Shown here: positions 1 to 8,262 of the stretch, piece by piece
Position numbering within the stretch: position 1 is the first letter of the stretch
Layout of the letters: every line of letters begins with the position of its first letter
Assembly: GCF_028765345.1 (NCBI RefSeq)
Contig: NZ_JARAJZ010000015.1
Location: forward strand, 1-52,304
Length of the DNA: 52,304 bases
DNA from: Sporolactobacillus sp. CQH2019
GTDB lineage: Bacteria > Bacillota > Bacilli > Bacillales > Sporolactobacillaceae
Direction: 5' to 3'
Position numbers and translations under genes: made by a program
Notes under the pieces: generated by a model
Seen by the model: the letters and a program-made list of their open reading frames with translations, nothing else
Told to the model about the DNA's origin: nothing
Database searches by the model: none

Positions 1-443
1 AAACACTGCCGGGCGAGGCGGAGCATGCCGCTGAAGGGGTGCGCCGGGGCGGCTATGTGGTCTCGGAAGCGGCCGGCGGCCGACCGGAAGGGATTCTGAT
101 CGCGACCGGGTCGGAGGTGGCGCTGGCTGCCGAGGCGCAGGCGCTTCTGGAGCGGGCCGGCCATCCGGTGCGGGTGGTCAGCCTGCCGTCGTGGGAGCTG
201 TTCCGGCAGCAGCCGCAGGCGTACCGGGACCGGGTGCTGCCGCCGGACGTCCGGGCGCGGGTCGGCATCGAGATGGCGTCGCCGCTCGGCTGGCGCGAGT
301 TTGTCGGGACGGACGGGGCGCTGGTGACGATCGGCCGCTTCGGCGCGTCGGCGCCGGGCAGCCGTGTGACGGCGGAGTACGGCTTCACGCCGGAACATGT
401 CGCCGAAGTTTTCCGATCATTAATCCGATCGGCTAGTGTTTGA
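1..443 (+). CDS. tkt: Transketolase, C-terminal fragment (gene enters from left edge)
   Basis: Only the last ~147 codons are present; the reading frame is open to base 3 and the start lies outside the window. The translation matches the C-terminal domain of thiamine-diphosphate transketolase, with ILIATGSEVALA, VVSLPSWELF, the RFGASAPG motif and YGFTPEHV in the usual order. Transketolase acts in the cytosol in the non-oxidative pentose phosphate pathway, moving two-carbon ketol units between sugar phosphates. By eye the coding bases are roughly 70% G+C with almost all third positions G or C, unlike the genes that follow (nearer 50%). A U-tailed hairpin follows about 50 bases after the stop. 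The family call is firm; whether this is the housekeeping copy or an acquired paralogue cannot be told from the fragment. Confidence 0.93.
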   Translation, partial: TLPGEAEHAAEGVRRGGYVVSEAAGGRPEGILIATGSEVALAAEAQALLERAGHPVRVVSLPSWELFRQQPQAYRDRVLPPDVRARVGIEMASPLGWREFVGTDGALVTIGRFGASAPGSRVTAEYGFTPEHVAEVFRSLIRSASV

Positions 444-494
444 TAATTGTTCTTTCCAATGGCTTATATTAGAAATCAGAGATAAATCAGAGAC

Positions 495-532
495 ACCTTG
501 CGCGCGACTGTTCAGCCGCGCGGTATTTTTTT
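495..532 (+). terminator. Rho-independent terminator after transketolase
   Basis: The arms ACC..GCGCG (495-504, TT bulge) and CGCGCGGT (517-524) pair to give an 8-bp GC-rich stem, followed by a run of seven T at 526-532. Position and form fit termination of the transketolase transcript. Confidence 0.75.
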
Positions 533-936
533 GAAAGAGGAACAAAAGAATTAAAAATAAATATATCCTGATTAAGAAGGATGGCAATCTTCCACTAACG
601 AAGAAGGAAACAAATGGTTCCCCGATTCCTCTCTCCGCGTTCCGGCATCCGGCATATGGTAAAATGGGAAATTATAGAAAATATCAATTCCCGATTGACT
701 AGCGCCCATGTTTTATATGTAGATCATTTCATAGGCAACGCGTTAGGATCTTTAACTCAATCTCAATTTAGCTCTATAACAGCAGTAATATGAGACATAC
801 CTGAATCATTTTCATGTACACATTTTATATAAAAAATGATATGGATAAACGTGTCTGTTCCCGAGAGAGAAACAAAATCGGATTTCCTGCATAGGTTAAT
901 CTATTAACAATGAGAGTAAAGGAGGATGGATGTTCC
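533..936. other. Intergenic region, AT-rich, no gene seen
   Basis: About 400 bases between the transketolase terminator and the XRE gene. It is clearly AT-rich, in sharp contrast to the GC-rich transketolase end. No convincing ORF or RNA gene is seen. A promoter for the downstream regulator is presumably in its right half, but no clear -35/-10 pair stands out. Confidence 0.5.
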
Positions 937-1590
937 ATGTCAGGTGCAAATATCGGCCTGCTTCTAAAATCCTTGCTTGAGAAACGCGGGCTGTCGATGC
1001 GCAAGTTAAGCAGACTGTCGGGAATCGACCCGGCGACGATTTCCCGAATTATCAATGGGAAACAGCAGGCAAAGCTGAGCCACCTAAAACAGTTTTCCCG
1101 GCATCTGCACGTTCCGTTGGAAGAACTGGTGAACGCCAGTGTCGGCGATGTTCCGAAAGCGGTTCGGCATTCCAGCGATATGTATCATTCACTTGATTCC
1201 ATTCAGGATATCCTTGAATCGTCCGACCTGTTTGATCAACAATTTACGGCCGACCGCGTTCGCCGGGAGCTGGAAAAATATGAAAAATATGCGCTGACGG
1301 CTGAAGGAAATCGGATCATTCATGACGGTTTTCGCTCGAAAGTGGAGCAGGTCAATGGCACCGGTCCCTTTATAGAACAACTGAAACAGATGTTTGATAA
1401 ATTTTGCGATGAAAATACTTCTTTGGATGAGCATGCCATACTTGGAAGTGTCCTCTTATACTTTATTTTATCGGCAGACATCATACCCGATTATGCGTTT
1501 CCAATCGGTTATTTGGACGATGCAATCGCTGTGAAAATTGTGCTGGACCGTCTTTCTTCAGCCGACCGGCCCGCGGATGCCGGTCTTTAG
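937..1590 (+). CDS. XRE-family HTH protein with C-terminal DUF1232-like segment
   Basis: A 217-residue protein with an N-terminal Cro/C1-type helix-turn-helix (about residues 8-62; LSMRKLSRLSGIDPATISR followed by INGKQQAKL). A C-terminal hydrophobic segment, LLYFILSADIIPDYAFPIG then YLDDAIAV, resembles the short DUF1232/YkvA motif. The ATG at 937 is chosen because AAAGGAGG at 918-925 lies 11 bases upstream; an ATG at 910 in the same frame precedes that site. It probably acts as a DNA-binding regulator, perhaps membrane-tethered or responding to envelope state. The target is unknown. It stands alone: the Nramp gene downstream is separated by 134 bases and a dyad. Confidence 0.75.
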   Translation: MSGANIGLLLKSLLEKRGLSMRKLSRLSGIDPATISRIINGKQQAKLSHLKQFSRHLHVPLEELVNASVGDVPKAVRHSSDMYHSLDSIQDILESSDLFDQQFTADRVRRELEKYEKYALTAEGNRIIHDGFRSKVEQVNGTGPFIEQLKQMFDKFCDENTSLDEHAILGSVLLYFILSADIIPDYAFPIGYLDDAIAVKIVLDRLSSADRPADAGL

Positions 1591-1611
1591 CGAACGGTTT
1601 TATGGCTGAGA

Positions 1612-1646
1612 AGATGTTGAAAACTGTTTCTTTTTTCTCAACATCT
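1612..1646. repeat. Inverted repeat between XRE gene and Nramp transporter
   Basis: AGATGTTGA at 1612-1620 and TCAACATCT at 1638-1646 form a perfect 9-bp dyad separated by 17 bases. There is no U-tract after it, so it is a poor terminator. It lies about 80 bases upstream of the transporter and could be an operator or an mRNA leader hairpin. Confidence 0.45.
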
Positions 1647-1724
1647 ATTGACGATTATTCACATTCTTCAACACCCCGGAATAGACTGTTCAAAAGCTTA
1701 TAAAGTCCTGGGGATGTGAAATTA

Positions 1725-3041
1725 ATGAATAAAGTCAAAGCGGCGGCCGCCTTACCGGATGCCGGCCGGCCTAAATTTCATGAAATGGTTTCCGGCCGCA
1801 AGAAGGGATGGAGACGATCTCTATGGCTGCTCTGGGCGCTTATGGGCCCGGGTTTAATTTCCGCCATGGCAGATAACGATGCAGGCGGAGTGATTTCCTA
1901 CACGGTTACCGGAGCAGTCTTCGGAGTCGGGCTGTTTGTCCCTCTTGTACTCTGCCTCGCTCCCCTGACCTTTACGATTCAAGAGATGAGCATGCGTCTC
2001 GGAGCTGTCACGCGAGTGGGATTTTCAAGACTGGTTCTGCAGCATTACGGCCGGTTCTGGGGCTACTATCTCATTTCAACCCTCGCCTTTGAAAATCTGC
2101 TGATATTGATTACGGAATTTATCGGAATGACTGCAGGACTGGTATTATTGGGTCTGCCTCTGTGGCTGGGCTCCGCCCTGTGTTTGCTGCTTGTCGTCGT
2201 TTTTGTACTTTTTACCGGATATTGGACGAAAGAACGAGTGGTTCTGTTTGTGGCCGCGCTTAATGTTGTTTTCTTAGTGGTTGCGGTTATGACGCATCCG
2301 GACCCGGCTGCCATAGGCCACGCCTTTGCTGCTTGGGATATCCCGGCATCGCTGCATGCCGCAGTAGTTTGGTATATGATCGCAACCGTCGGAAACGCAG
2401 TTGCTCCCTGGATGATTTTTTTCCAGGGGAGCGGAACGATTGATAAAGGGGTTACATCGGAGGAACTGCATCTTGGAAGGCTGGATTCCGCTTTAGGGAC
2501 GGTTCTTCAGGCTGTCGTTGCGGCCGGTGCTATTATTGCGGGTGCAGCGCTCTTCGGCCACATTCAGAATATCGGCGCTGCCGGTCCGGCAGATCTGATC
2601 AGAGCGTTCGATGATCGTATAGGGCGCTGGCCGGCTGTTCTGTTCGGCATAGGGCTTTTTAACGCCGGTTTTCTTGCCTCAATAACGGTTTCCCTCTCAT
2701 CTTCCTGGAGTATTGCGGAATTATTCGGCTGGTCTAAAAGTCTTAATGACAAAATCTCGGAAGCGCCGAAATTTTACGCGGTTTATATCGGCAGTCTTGT
2801 TTTTGCCGCCTTCGCCATTTTAGTTCCTCATTTGCCTTTGAATTATTTTTCGATCGTCGCACAGGTTATCGGCGGTATTCTGATGCTGCCCCTGCTCATA
2901 TTCATGGTCTTAATGACGAATGATCAAACGCTCATGGGGGAGTACAAAACCGGAACATTCGGCAGAATCTGGGGCTGGTCCATGGTCGCTTTATTGATTG
3001 CCCTGACTTTGGCCGGCCTTGTGCAGATGCTTTTTCATTAA
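1725..3041 (+). CDS. Nramp-related divalent metal transporter with altered metal-site motifs
   Basis: A 438-residue integral membrane protein with about eleven hydrophobic helices and Nramp-family features (GPGLISAMADNDAGG in helix 1, FTIQEMSMRLG). Canonical MntH/Nramp carries DPGN in helix 1 and MPH in helix 6. Here helix 1 reads DNDAGG, keeping the Asp but replacing the Asn, and helix 6 reads NAVAPWM, so the metal-ligand Met is Ala and the His is Trp. Loss of the Met ligand is known for the Nramp-related magnesium transporters, so Mg2+ or broad divalent uptake is more likely than selective Mn2+/Fe2+ uptake. That is inference from motifs. The ATG at 1725 is preferred over GTG 1716 because GGGG at 1710-1713 is better spaced. 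No metal-repressor site was identified upstream. Confidence 0.85.
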   Translation: MNKVKAAAALPDAGRPKFHEMVSGRKKGWRRSLWLLWALMGPGLISAMADNDAGGVISYTVTGAVFGVGLFVPLVLCLAPLTFTIQEMSMRLGAVTRVGFSRLVLQHYGRFWGYYLISTLAFENLLILITEFIGMTAGLVLLGLPLWLGSALCLLLVVVFVLFTGYWTKERVVLFVAALNVVFLVVAVMTHPDPAAIGHAFAAWDIPASLHAAVVWYMIATVGNAVAPWMIFFQGSGTIDKGVTSEELHLGRLDSALGTVLQAVVAAGAIIAGAALFGHIQNIGAAGPADLIRAFDDRIGRWPAVLFGIGLFNAGFLASITVSLSSSWSIAELFGWSKSLNDKISEAPKFYAVYIGSLVFAAFAILVPHLPLNYFSIVAQVIGGILMLPLLIFMVLMTNDQTLMGEYKTGTFGRIWGWSMVALLIALTLAGLVQMLFH

Positions 3042-3148
3042 TCTAAAAAAGGCTTCTGGCAGCCGTTCCAGTGCTTGACGGCAGGCTTCTGCTTTAAAAC
3101 CGATTTTCATCGGGATGTTTTGAGAGGCGTCAGTAAAAAAAGTTGTGT

Positions 3149-4114
3149 CTAAGGATACAGTGATTTTTCATGGCTGAACGGACCGGAAGACTGGACGGCC
3201 GGTTCTTTTTTGATTTCTTCGGGAAGATGGGATGAAGCATCGGGAATTTTTCGCGGCTCGGTATTAATCACGTCGGAAGAGTAGAGGGCGACGGCTATAC
3301 TCCCCCCGTATTGTTTTGCGCGGATCAGGATCGGCTGATTATATTTATTTTGAAAACGCAGATCCGGCCCGTACCAGCTGACTGTTGCATCACGTCCGGG
3401 GGGGACATAAGGCACACTCCTGCTGTGGGAATATCGTTCCACAATGCTGAGACCCGCGTTGTCGGCGGCATTAAACAAGGTTGATGAGACCTGGCAGATG
3501 CCTCCCCCGATATCTTCGGAAAACTCGCCTTTGACAATGATCGGAGCGCTCATGTATCCTTTGCCGGCAGTTCTTTTTCCGACCACTTTATTGAATGAAA
3601 AGGTTTCACCCGGGAAAATAACGTGATTGTCAATGGCTTTTGCCGCGAGTGAAATATTGTGCGTTCGATTTTCATTACCTGCATTAAAATAGGTCGCATA
3701 CCGGCCGATTTTTTTTACCCGGATGTTAGCCAGCAGTTCGCCGTCTACTTTCGGATAAGTATCCAGCAGGGGCGTTTCTATTGTAGAAGGCCCGTACCCG
3801 TAAAAATAAGCATTAAACTGATCTTCAAACGTCTGTCTGTATAATTTGTGACCGGTCTTTCCCTGGATAATATCTCCTTGCTCGCTGAGTGTTGCGTTCA
3901 CAGGATTCTGGCGGACTTGCTGATCAATTTTACTGATAAATTGGTTGAACTTTCGGCTGTCAATGATCGGCGTGCCGGGAATGGACGACGCAAAATCAGT
4001 ACGATTGACAAAAGCAACGGTTTTTCCCTGTCTGGTGATGGTTAAGCCGTCTTGAGGCTGGGCGGTTTGAGCAGAGAACAAGAGGAAAAGAACGGACATC
4101 CATAGATTCATCAT
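3149..4114 (-). CDS. VanW-family secreted/membrane-anchored protein
   Basis: A 321-residue protein beginning MMNLWMSVLFLLFSAQTA, an apparent signal peptide or anchor. A VanW domain follows (about residues 140-270), recognisable from HNISLAAKAIDNHVIFPGE, TFSFNKVVGKRTAGKGY, GGGICQVSSTLFNAA and ERYSHSRSVPYVPPGRDAT. VanW proteins are exported; some occur with glycopeptide-resistance genes and most have no proven function. The start at 4114 is fixed by GGAGGTG (complement of 4125-4131) ten bases upstream. The same frame stays open across the tandem repeats to 4669, but that extension is a 7-residue periodic artefact. It is transcribed away from the tetR operon, with the repeat array between them. 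Confidence 0.85.
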   Translation of the reverse strand: MMNLWMSVLFLLFSAQTAQPQDGLTITRQGKTVAFVNRTDFASSIPGTPIIDSRKFNQFISKIDQQVRQNPVNATLSEQGDIIQGKTGHKLYRQTFEDQFNAYFYGYGPSTIETPLLDTYPKVDGELLANIRVKKIGRYATYFNAGNENRTHNISLAAKAIDNHVIFPGETFSFNKVVGKRTAGKGYMSAPIIVKGEFSEDIGGGICQVSSTLFNAADNAGLSIVERYSHSRSVPYVPPGRDATVSWYGPDLRFQNKYNQPILIRAKQYGGSIAVALYSSDVINTEPRKIPDASSHLPEEIKKEPAVQSSGPFSHEKSLYP

Positions 4115-4206
4115 GAATTCGGCACACCTCCAGACGTTAGTATGAGCAGGATTTCTTCCTTTAATCTTGATTTCTGCACGTTTCCCCGATTCGGTAAATG
4201 GAGGCG

Positions 4207-4642
4207 GGCCGGCCGGAAGGGCGCCCGAATCGGCCGGAAGAGCACTGAATTCGGCCGGAAGAGCACTGAATTCGGCCGGAAGAGCACTGAATTCGGCCGG
4301 AAGAGCACTGAATTCGGCCGGAAGAGCACTGAATTCGGCCGGAAGAGCACTGAATTCGGCGGGAAGAGCACTGAATACGGCCGGAAGCGCACTGAATTCG
4401 GCCGGGAGAGCACTGAATTCGGCGGGAAGAGCACTGAATACGGCCGGAAGCGCACTGAATTCGGCCGGAAGAGCACTGAATTCGGCCGGAAGAGCACTGA
4501 ATTCGGCCGGAAGAGCACTGAATTCGGCCGGAAGAGCACTGAATTCGGCCGGAAGAGCACTGAATTCGGCCGGAAGAGCACTGAATTTGGCCGGAAGAAG
4601 GCCCGAATCGGCCGATAGCTCGCTCAGCCCGAATCGGCCGGC
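4207..4642. repeat. Array 1: 21-bp tandem repeats, about 20 units
   Basis: Seventeen consecutive copies of a 21-bp unit begin ACTGAAT at 4244, 4265 and so on to 4580, with no insertion or deletion. Degenerate copies flank both ends (CCCGAATCGGCCGG near 4224, 4602 and 4629). Read on the minus strand each unit starts GGCCGAATTC and ends in CTCTTCC. Copies differ at only a few bases (for example GAATAC for GAATTC, GCGC for GAGC). Because 21 is a multiple of three, long ORFs appear in several frames; none is treated as a gene. The array fills the gap between the divergent vanW and tetR genes. Confidence 0.97.
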
Positions 4643-4681
4643 CAACGTGCAGCAGCAGAAAAATGACAAGTATTTGCAATA

Positions 4682-4731
4682 TTGACTGATCCGGTCAATA
4701 ACTATATACTTTAGTTGACCAAGATGGTCAA
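4682..4731 (+). promoter_or_regulatory. tetR-ABC operon promoter with two palindromic operators
   Basis: The -35 TTGACT at 4682-4687 and -10 TATACT at 4705-4710 are separated by 17 bases, a near-ideal vegetative promoter. Two 17-bp dyads overlap it: TTGAC-N7-GTCAA at 4682-4698, covering the -35, and TTGACC-N5-GGTCAA at 4715-4731, just after the -10. Their centres are 33 bp apart, about three helical turns. This is the expected layout for repression by the adjacent TetR protein. Confidence 0.8.
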
Positions 4732-4757
4732 TAACCTGGCAATGAGAAGGTGATCGG

Positions 4758-5387
4758 TTGATTCAAAAATTTCTGAGCCTGGAGCCTGAGAAACAGACGC
4801 GCATTATTAATGCTGCGCTGGCGGAGTTCTCGGAAAGGGGGTATAAGAACGCTTCGACAAACGAGATCGTGAAAAGAGCGAACATCTCCAAGGGACTGCT
4901 CTTCCATTATTTCGGCAGTAAGAAAAAGCTGTTTCTGTTCCTTTATGATTATTCGATGAATCTTTTCTTGAATGATTTTTACAGCAAAATCGATTTCAGT
5001 GAGACCGATCTGATCAAAAAGCTTAGACAGGCCGCACTGCTGAAAATCGAGCTGATTCAGAAACATCCGGATTTGTACAATTTTATCCTTACTTCGATGG
5101 TAGACGACAGCTTTGAGATCAAGCCGGAGCTTGAAGATAAGTTCAAAGCTATTGCTCGGGAGGGCTACAGCAGGCTGTTTGCCAATATTGACGTCTCAAA
5201 ATTGAAAGAAGGACTGGATGTACGCCATGTGACGGAAATCATCATGTGGGTCGGCCAGGGCTTTGGCAACCGTGTACTCGAACAGATGAAGCGGGATCCG
5301 GATTATAAACGTAACCTTGATATTCAGAAGTTCATAACTGAGTACGATACGTATATCGCTATTCTGAAAAATGCTTTCTATAAATGA
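4758..5387 (+). CDS. TetR-family repressor of the adjacent ABC exporter
   Basis: A 209-residue protein with the N-terminal TetR helix-turn-helix at about residues 9-55 (ERGYKNASTNEIVKRA, NISKGLLFHYFGSKKKLF). The divergent C-terminal half should bind the inducer. The start is TTG at 4758, with AGAAGGTG at 4745-4752 as ribosome binding site. It heads a four-gene operon with an ATPase and two ABC-2 permeases. The promoter carries two matching palindromes, so autoregulation of the whole operon is likely. The ligand is unknown; such cassettes usually respond to drugs, lipids or peptides they export. Confidence 0.9.
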   Translation: MIQKFLSLEPEKQTRIINAALAEFSERGYKNASTNEIVKRANISKGLLFHYFGSKKKLFLFLYDYSMNLFLNDFYSKIDFSETDLIKKLRQAALLKIELIQKHPDLYNFILTSMVDDSFEIKPELEDKFKAIAREGYSRLFANIDVSKLKEGLDVRHVTEIIMWVGQGFGNRVLEQMKRDPDYKRNLDIQKFITEYDTYIAILKNAFYK

Positions 5388-5406
5388 TTGTCCGGGAGGA
5401 AGGAAC

Positions 5407-6297
5407 ATGAGCGCTATCGAGTTCAAAAACCTGACCAAGAACTACGGCAAGTCGAGAGGGATTATTGATGTTAACTTTAAAGTTGAGGAAGGGGACATTT
5501 TCGGATTTATCGGGCCGAACGGAGCGGGTAAATCGACATCGATCCGGACGCTGCTCGGGCTGATTCATCCGACAAGCGGCAGTGCGGCGATTTTCGGAAA
5601 GAGCTGTATCGAGCATCCCGAAGTGAAAAAGGACGTCGGTTATCTGCCGTCCGAAGTGTTTTACTACGATCATATGCGGGTTATCGATCTGCTCAACTAT
5701 TCAGCAAGCTTTTATAAGAAGGATTGTAAAAAAAGGATCCGCGAGCTTGCCGAAATCATGGATCTTGATTTGAAAAAAAAGATCGACGACCTTTCGTTCG
5801 GCAACAGAAAGAAGGTCGGTATTGTACAGGGATTGCTTCACGATCCCAAACTGATTATACTCGATGAACCGACAAGCGGGCTCGATCCGCTGATGCAGCA
5901 GAAATTCTTTGAACTGATCAGGGACGAAAATAAAAAAGGCGCGACGATATTCTTTTCCTCGCATATTCTCGGAGAGGTGCAGCGCCTGTGCAATCGCGTT
6001 GCGCTCATTAAAGAGGGCAGGATTATCCGGCTTGAAAAAATGAGCAATCTGAGGAAGAACAACTACAAAAAGATCCGGATTGAAACGCCTGAGGCCGTTG
6101 ACCGATCGTTTTTTGAGATCCCGGGCGTCAGCAAACTGGAATTTAAAGATCATGCAGTGAATTTTTTATTCAAGGGCGATGTCAACACAATCGTCAGAAA
6201 GCTTTCGCAGACCGACATTACCGACCTGTCGATCGAAGAGCCCGATCTGGAGGAGATCTTCCTTCATTATTATGAAAAGGAGGGCGGAACGGTATGA
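5407..6297 (+). CDS. ABC transporter ATP-binding protein
   Basis: A 296-residue ABC ATPase of the NatA/daunorubicin-resistance type. Visible motifs are Walker A GPNGAGKS (36-43), signature LSFGN (about 129-133), Walker B IILDEP (about 150-155), the D-loop SGLD and the switch histidine in FFSSHI. A C-terminal extension of about 80 residues (DLSIEEPDLEEIFLHYYEKE) is typical of this subgroup. The ATG at 5407 follows GGGAGGAAGG closely. Translation is coupled to the next gene through an ATGA overlap. It should energise the two downstream permeases; direction is probably export. Confidence 0.92.
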   Translation: MSAIEFKNLTKNYGKSRGIIDVNFKVEEGDIFGFIGPNGAGKSTSIRTLLGLIHPTSGSAAIFGKSCIEHPEVKKDVGYLPSEVFYYDHMRVIDLLNYSASFYKKDCKKRIRELAEIMDLDLKKKIDDLSFGNRKKVGIVQGLLHDPKLIILDEPTSGLDPLMQQKFFELIRDENKKGATIFFSSHILGEVQRLCNRVALIKEGRIIRLEKMSNLRKNNYKKIRIETPEAVDRSFFEIPGVSKLEFKDHAVNFLFKGDVNTIVRKLSQTDITDLSIEEPDLEEIFLHYYEKEGGTV

Positions 6298-7097
6298 ATA
6301 TGTATCTGCATGAGCTGAAATCAATGAGAAGATCAACGCTGATCTGGACATGCGCCATGATCGCGCTGGCCGCACTCTATTTTTCAGTATACCGCGGCAT
6401 TGTGAGCGATGCAGCGGGATTTAAAAGGCTGCTGGGCGGCTATCCCGAGCCGGTGCGGGCGGCGCTCGGGATCTCGATTGACAACATTACCTCGCTTCTC
6501 GGCTTTTATTCGATGATTTTTTCATTTGTCACACTGTGCGGGGCCATTCAAGCGATGAATCTAGGCGCTTCCGTCCTCTCAAAAGAAGTGCGGGAACGGA
6601 CGGCAGACTTTCTTCTGGTTAAACCCGTCTCGCGCGCGGCCATCGTCAACGCCAAACTGCTGGCTGCACTGACGATGGTTGCGGCGACCGATCTCGTCTA
6701 CTATCTTGCCGTGTCTCTGATGGCGTCGATTGTGAAAACGGCGGATTACAGCGGCCAGGTCTTTTTCCTGATCAATCTGACCCTGTTTTTCATTCAGCTT
6801 ATATTCCTGGCAATCGGAGTCGCTGTCTCGGTTTTTTTTGCCAAGCTGAAATCTGTACTTCCGCTTTCGCTCGGCGTCGTTTTCGGACTTTATATGATCG
6901 GTGCGATTATAGCTGTCGGCAAGGATAATACGGCGGCCCGTTTTATTTCTCCTTTTAAATATTTTGATATGACCTACATTATCAAGCACGCCGGCTATGA
7001 GCCGTCTTATCTGATTACCGGTGCGGCTATCGTTGCTGCGGCGATAGCGATCAGCTATTTCATTTACGTGAAGAAAGATGTTCACGCCGTGAGCTGA
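6294..7097 (+). CDS. ABC-2 type permease subunit 1
   Basis: A 267-residue membrane protein with six predicted helices, overlapping the ATPase stop by four bases. The pattern of a short cytoplasmic N-terminus, a conserved cytosolic stretch SKEVRERTADFLLVKPVSR before helix 3, and a C-terminal FIYVKKDV is typical of ABC-2 permeases of the bacitracin/NatB type. It is clearly related to the next gene (KEERDKTTEFLIVKPLSR at the equivalent place), so the pair arose by duplication and probably forms a heterodimer. Confidence 0.88.
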   Translation: MNMYLHELKSMRRSTLIWTCAMIALAALYFSVYRGIVSDAAGFKRLLGGYPEPVRAALGISIDNITSLLGFYSMIFSFVTLCGAIQAMNLGASVLSKEVRERTADFLLVKPVSRAAIVNAKLLAALTMVAATDLVYYLAVSLMASIVKTADYSGQVFFLINLTLFFIQLIFLAIGVAVSVFFAKLKSVLPLSLGVVFGLYMIGAIIAVGKDNTAARFISPFKYFDMTYIIKHAGYEPSYLITGAAIVAAAIAISYFIYVKKDVHAVS

Positions 7098-7126
7098 ACG
7101 GTTCGCGGGGCATAAGAGGAGGTCTG

Positions 7127-7924
7127 ATGATGAATATTTTTTTGAGAGAACTGAAGGCGAACAGAAAAGCCTTGATTATATGGAGCATCTGCATGGTTTT
7201 AGGTGTTTTAAGCGGCATGAGCAAATATACCGCCTATTCTTCAAACGGACAGAATAATGCACTCTTCAATAGTATGCCGTATTCACTTAAGGCACTGATC
7301 GGGATCGGTTCATTTGATGTGACGAAAATGAGCGGATACTTTGCGATGCTGTTCCTTTATATTGAGCTCACGGTCGCCATCCACGCCATTCTGCTCGGTG
7401 CCGGCATCATCGCCAAAGAAGAGCGTGACAAGACGACCGAGTTTTTGATTGTCAAGCCGCTGTCACGAACAAGTATCGTCACCGCCAAACTGTTTGCCGC
7501 CCTGGTCAACATATTCGTATTGAATATCGTTACATTGGTCTCATCCGTTTTCATGGTCGCCGCTTATAATAAGGGGGCGGACATTTCCGGCGAAATTGTC
7601 CGCTTCATGGTCAGCATGTTTATCGTCCAGCTGATTTTTCTGTCACTCGGCGCAGCGCTGGCGGCATTCATCAGGAATCCGAAGGCATCAGGTTCGCTTT
7701 CCGCCGCCGTACTGCTGGTATCGTTCGTGGTTTCGAAAATAACCGATCTGACCGACAGGCTGAACTTTCTCAACCTGCTGTCGCCCTTTAAATATTTCAG
7801 CTATAAAGATCTGGCGGCGGGCAGCGGTCTCGGCATCGGCATCATCATTCCGTCGCTTTTGCTTGTGGCCGTCTTTTCCGCATTGACCTATTTCTTTTAC
7901 CGAAAGCGGGACCTCAGCGTTTAA
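7127..7924 (+). CDS. ABC-2 type permease subunit 2
   Basis: A 265-residue protein with six predicted membrane helices, paralogous to the preceding permease. Two ATG codons occur in tandem at 7127 and 7130; AGAGGAGG at 7115-7122 is better spaced for the second. It is the last gene of the tetR operon. The tail FFYRKRDLSV resembles the other subunit's, as expected if both contact the same ATPase. Substrate unknown. Confidence 0.88.
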   Translation: MMNIFLRELKANRKALIIWSICMVLGVLSGMSKYTAYSSNGQNNALFNSMPYSLKALIGIGSFDVTKMSGYFAMLFLYIELTVAIHAILLGAGIIAKEERDKTTEFLIVKPLSRTSIVTAKLFAALVNIFVLNIVTLVSSVFMVAAYNKGADISGEIVRFMVSMFIVQLIFLSLGAALAAFIRNPKASGSLSAAVLLVSFVVSKITDLTDRLNFLNLLSPFKYFSYKDLAAGSGLGIGIIIPSLLLVAVFSALTYFFYRKRDLSV

Positions 7925-7977
7925 TCCGGCAGCCGGATTTCGGCATTTTTTCAGAAAATATATATGTTTGTGAAGAC

Positions 7978-8004
7978 CCGGCGCCATGATCGCCGGCTTT
8001 TTTT
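7978..8004 (+). terminator. Rho-independent terminator of the tetR-ABC operon
   Basis: The stem CCGGCG (7978-7983) / CGCCGG (7991-7996) has a 7-base loop and is followed by C and seven T (7998-8004). A smaller hairpin, AATCCGG/CCGGATT at 7923-7939, overlaps the last permease's stop and may assist. Confidence 0.8.
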
Positions 8005-8262
8005 ATAACTTGGAAAAGAATCTGTCTTTTTCCCGGGCTCAGATCGTTTGCCGGGACCGGCCGATGCATATAGAATATAGATATCATTTGATTGCGGCGA
8101 ATGGATCGTTGATCGAGCCGCCGCTTCCGGCTCGCGGTCCGTCACGAAACCGCGCAAACTGCAGAGGATAAGGTGTCGGTACGGCATGGGCATTGATTCA
8201 GACAGGCATGTCAGCAAAGGCCGGCATTTTATCGACAGATTTAAATAAAAAAAGGAAGCTGA
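8005..8262. other. Intergenic region with no recognised feature
   Basis: Together with the terminator region this makes a gap of about 338 bases. Short open frames occur but lack ribosome binding sites and family resemblance. Nothing else was identified. Confidence 0.4.

Noticed and set aside
4111-4685. Several ORFs of 150-506 residues on both strands across array 1, with periodic 7-residue proteins
   Set aside because: The 21-bp unit is a multiple of three, so any stop-free frame stays open. Four or more frames are open at once and the vanW frame has its own start and ribosome site at 4114.
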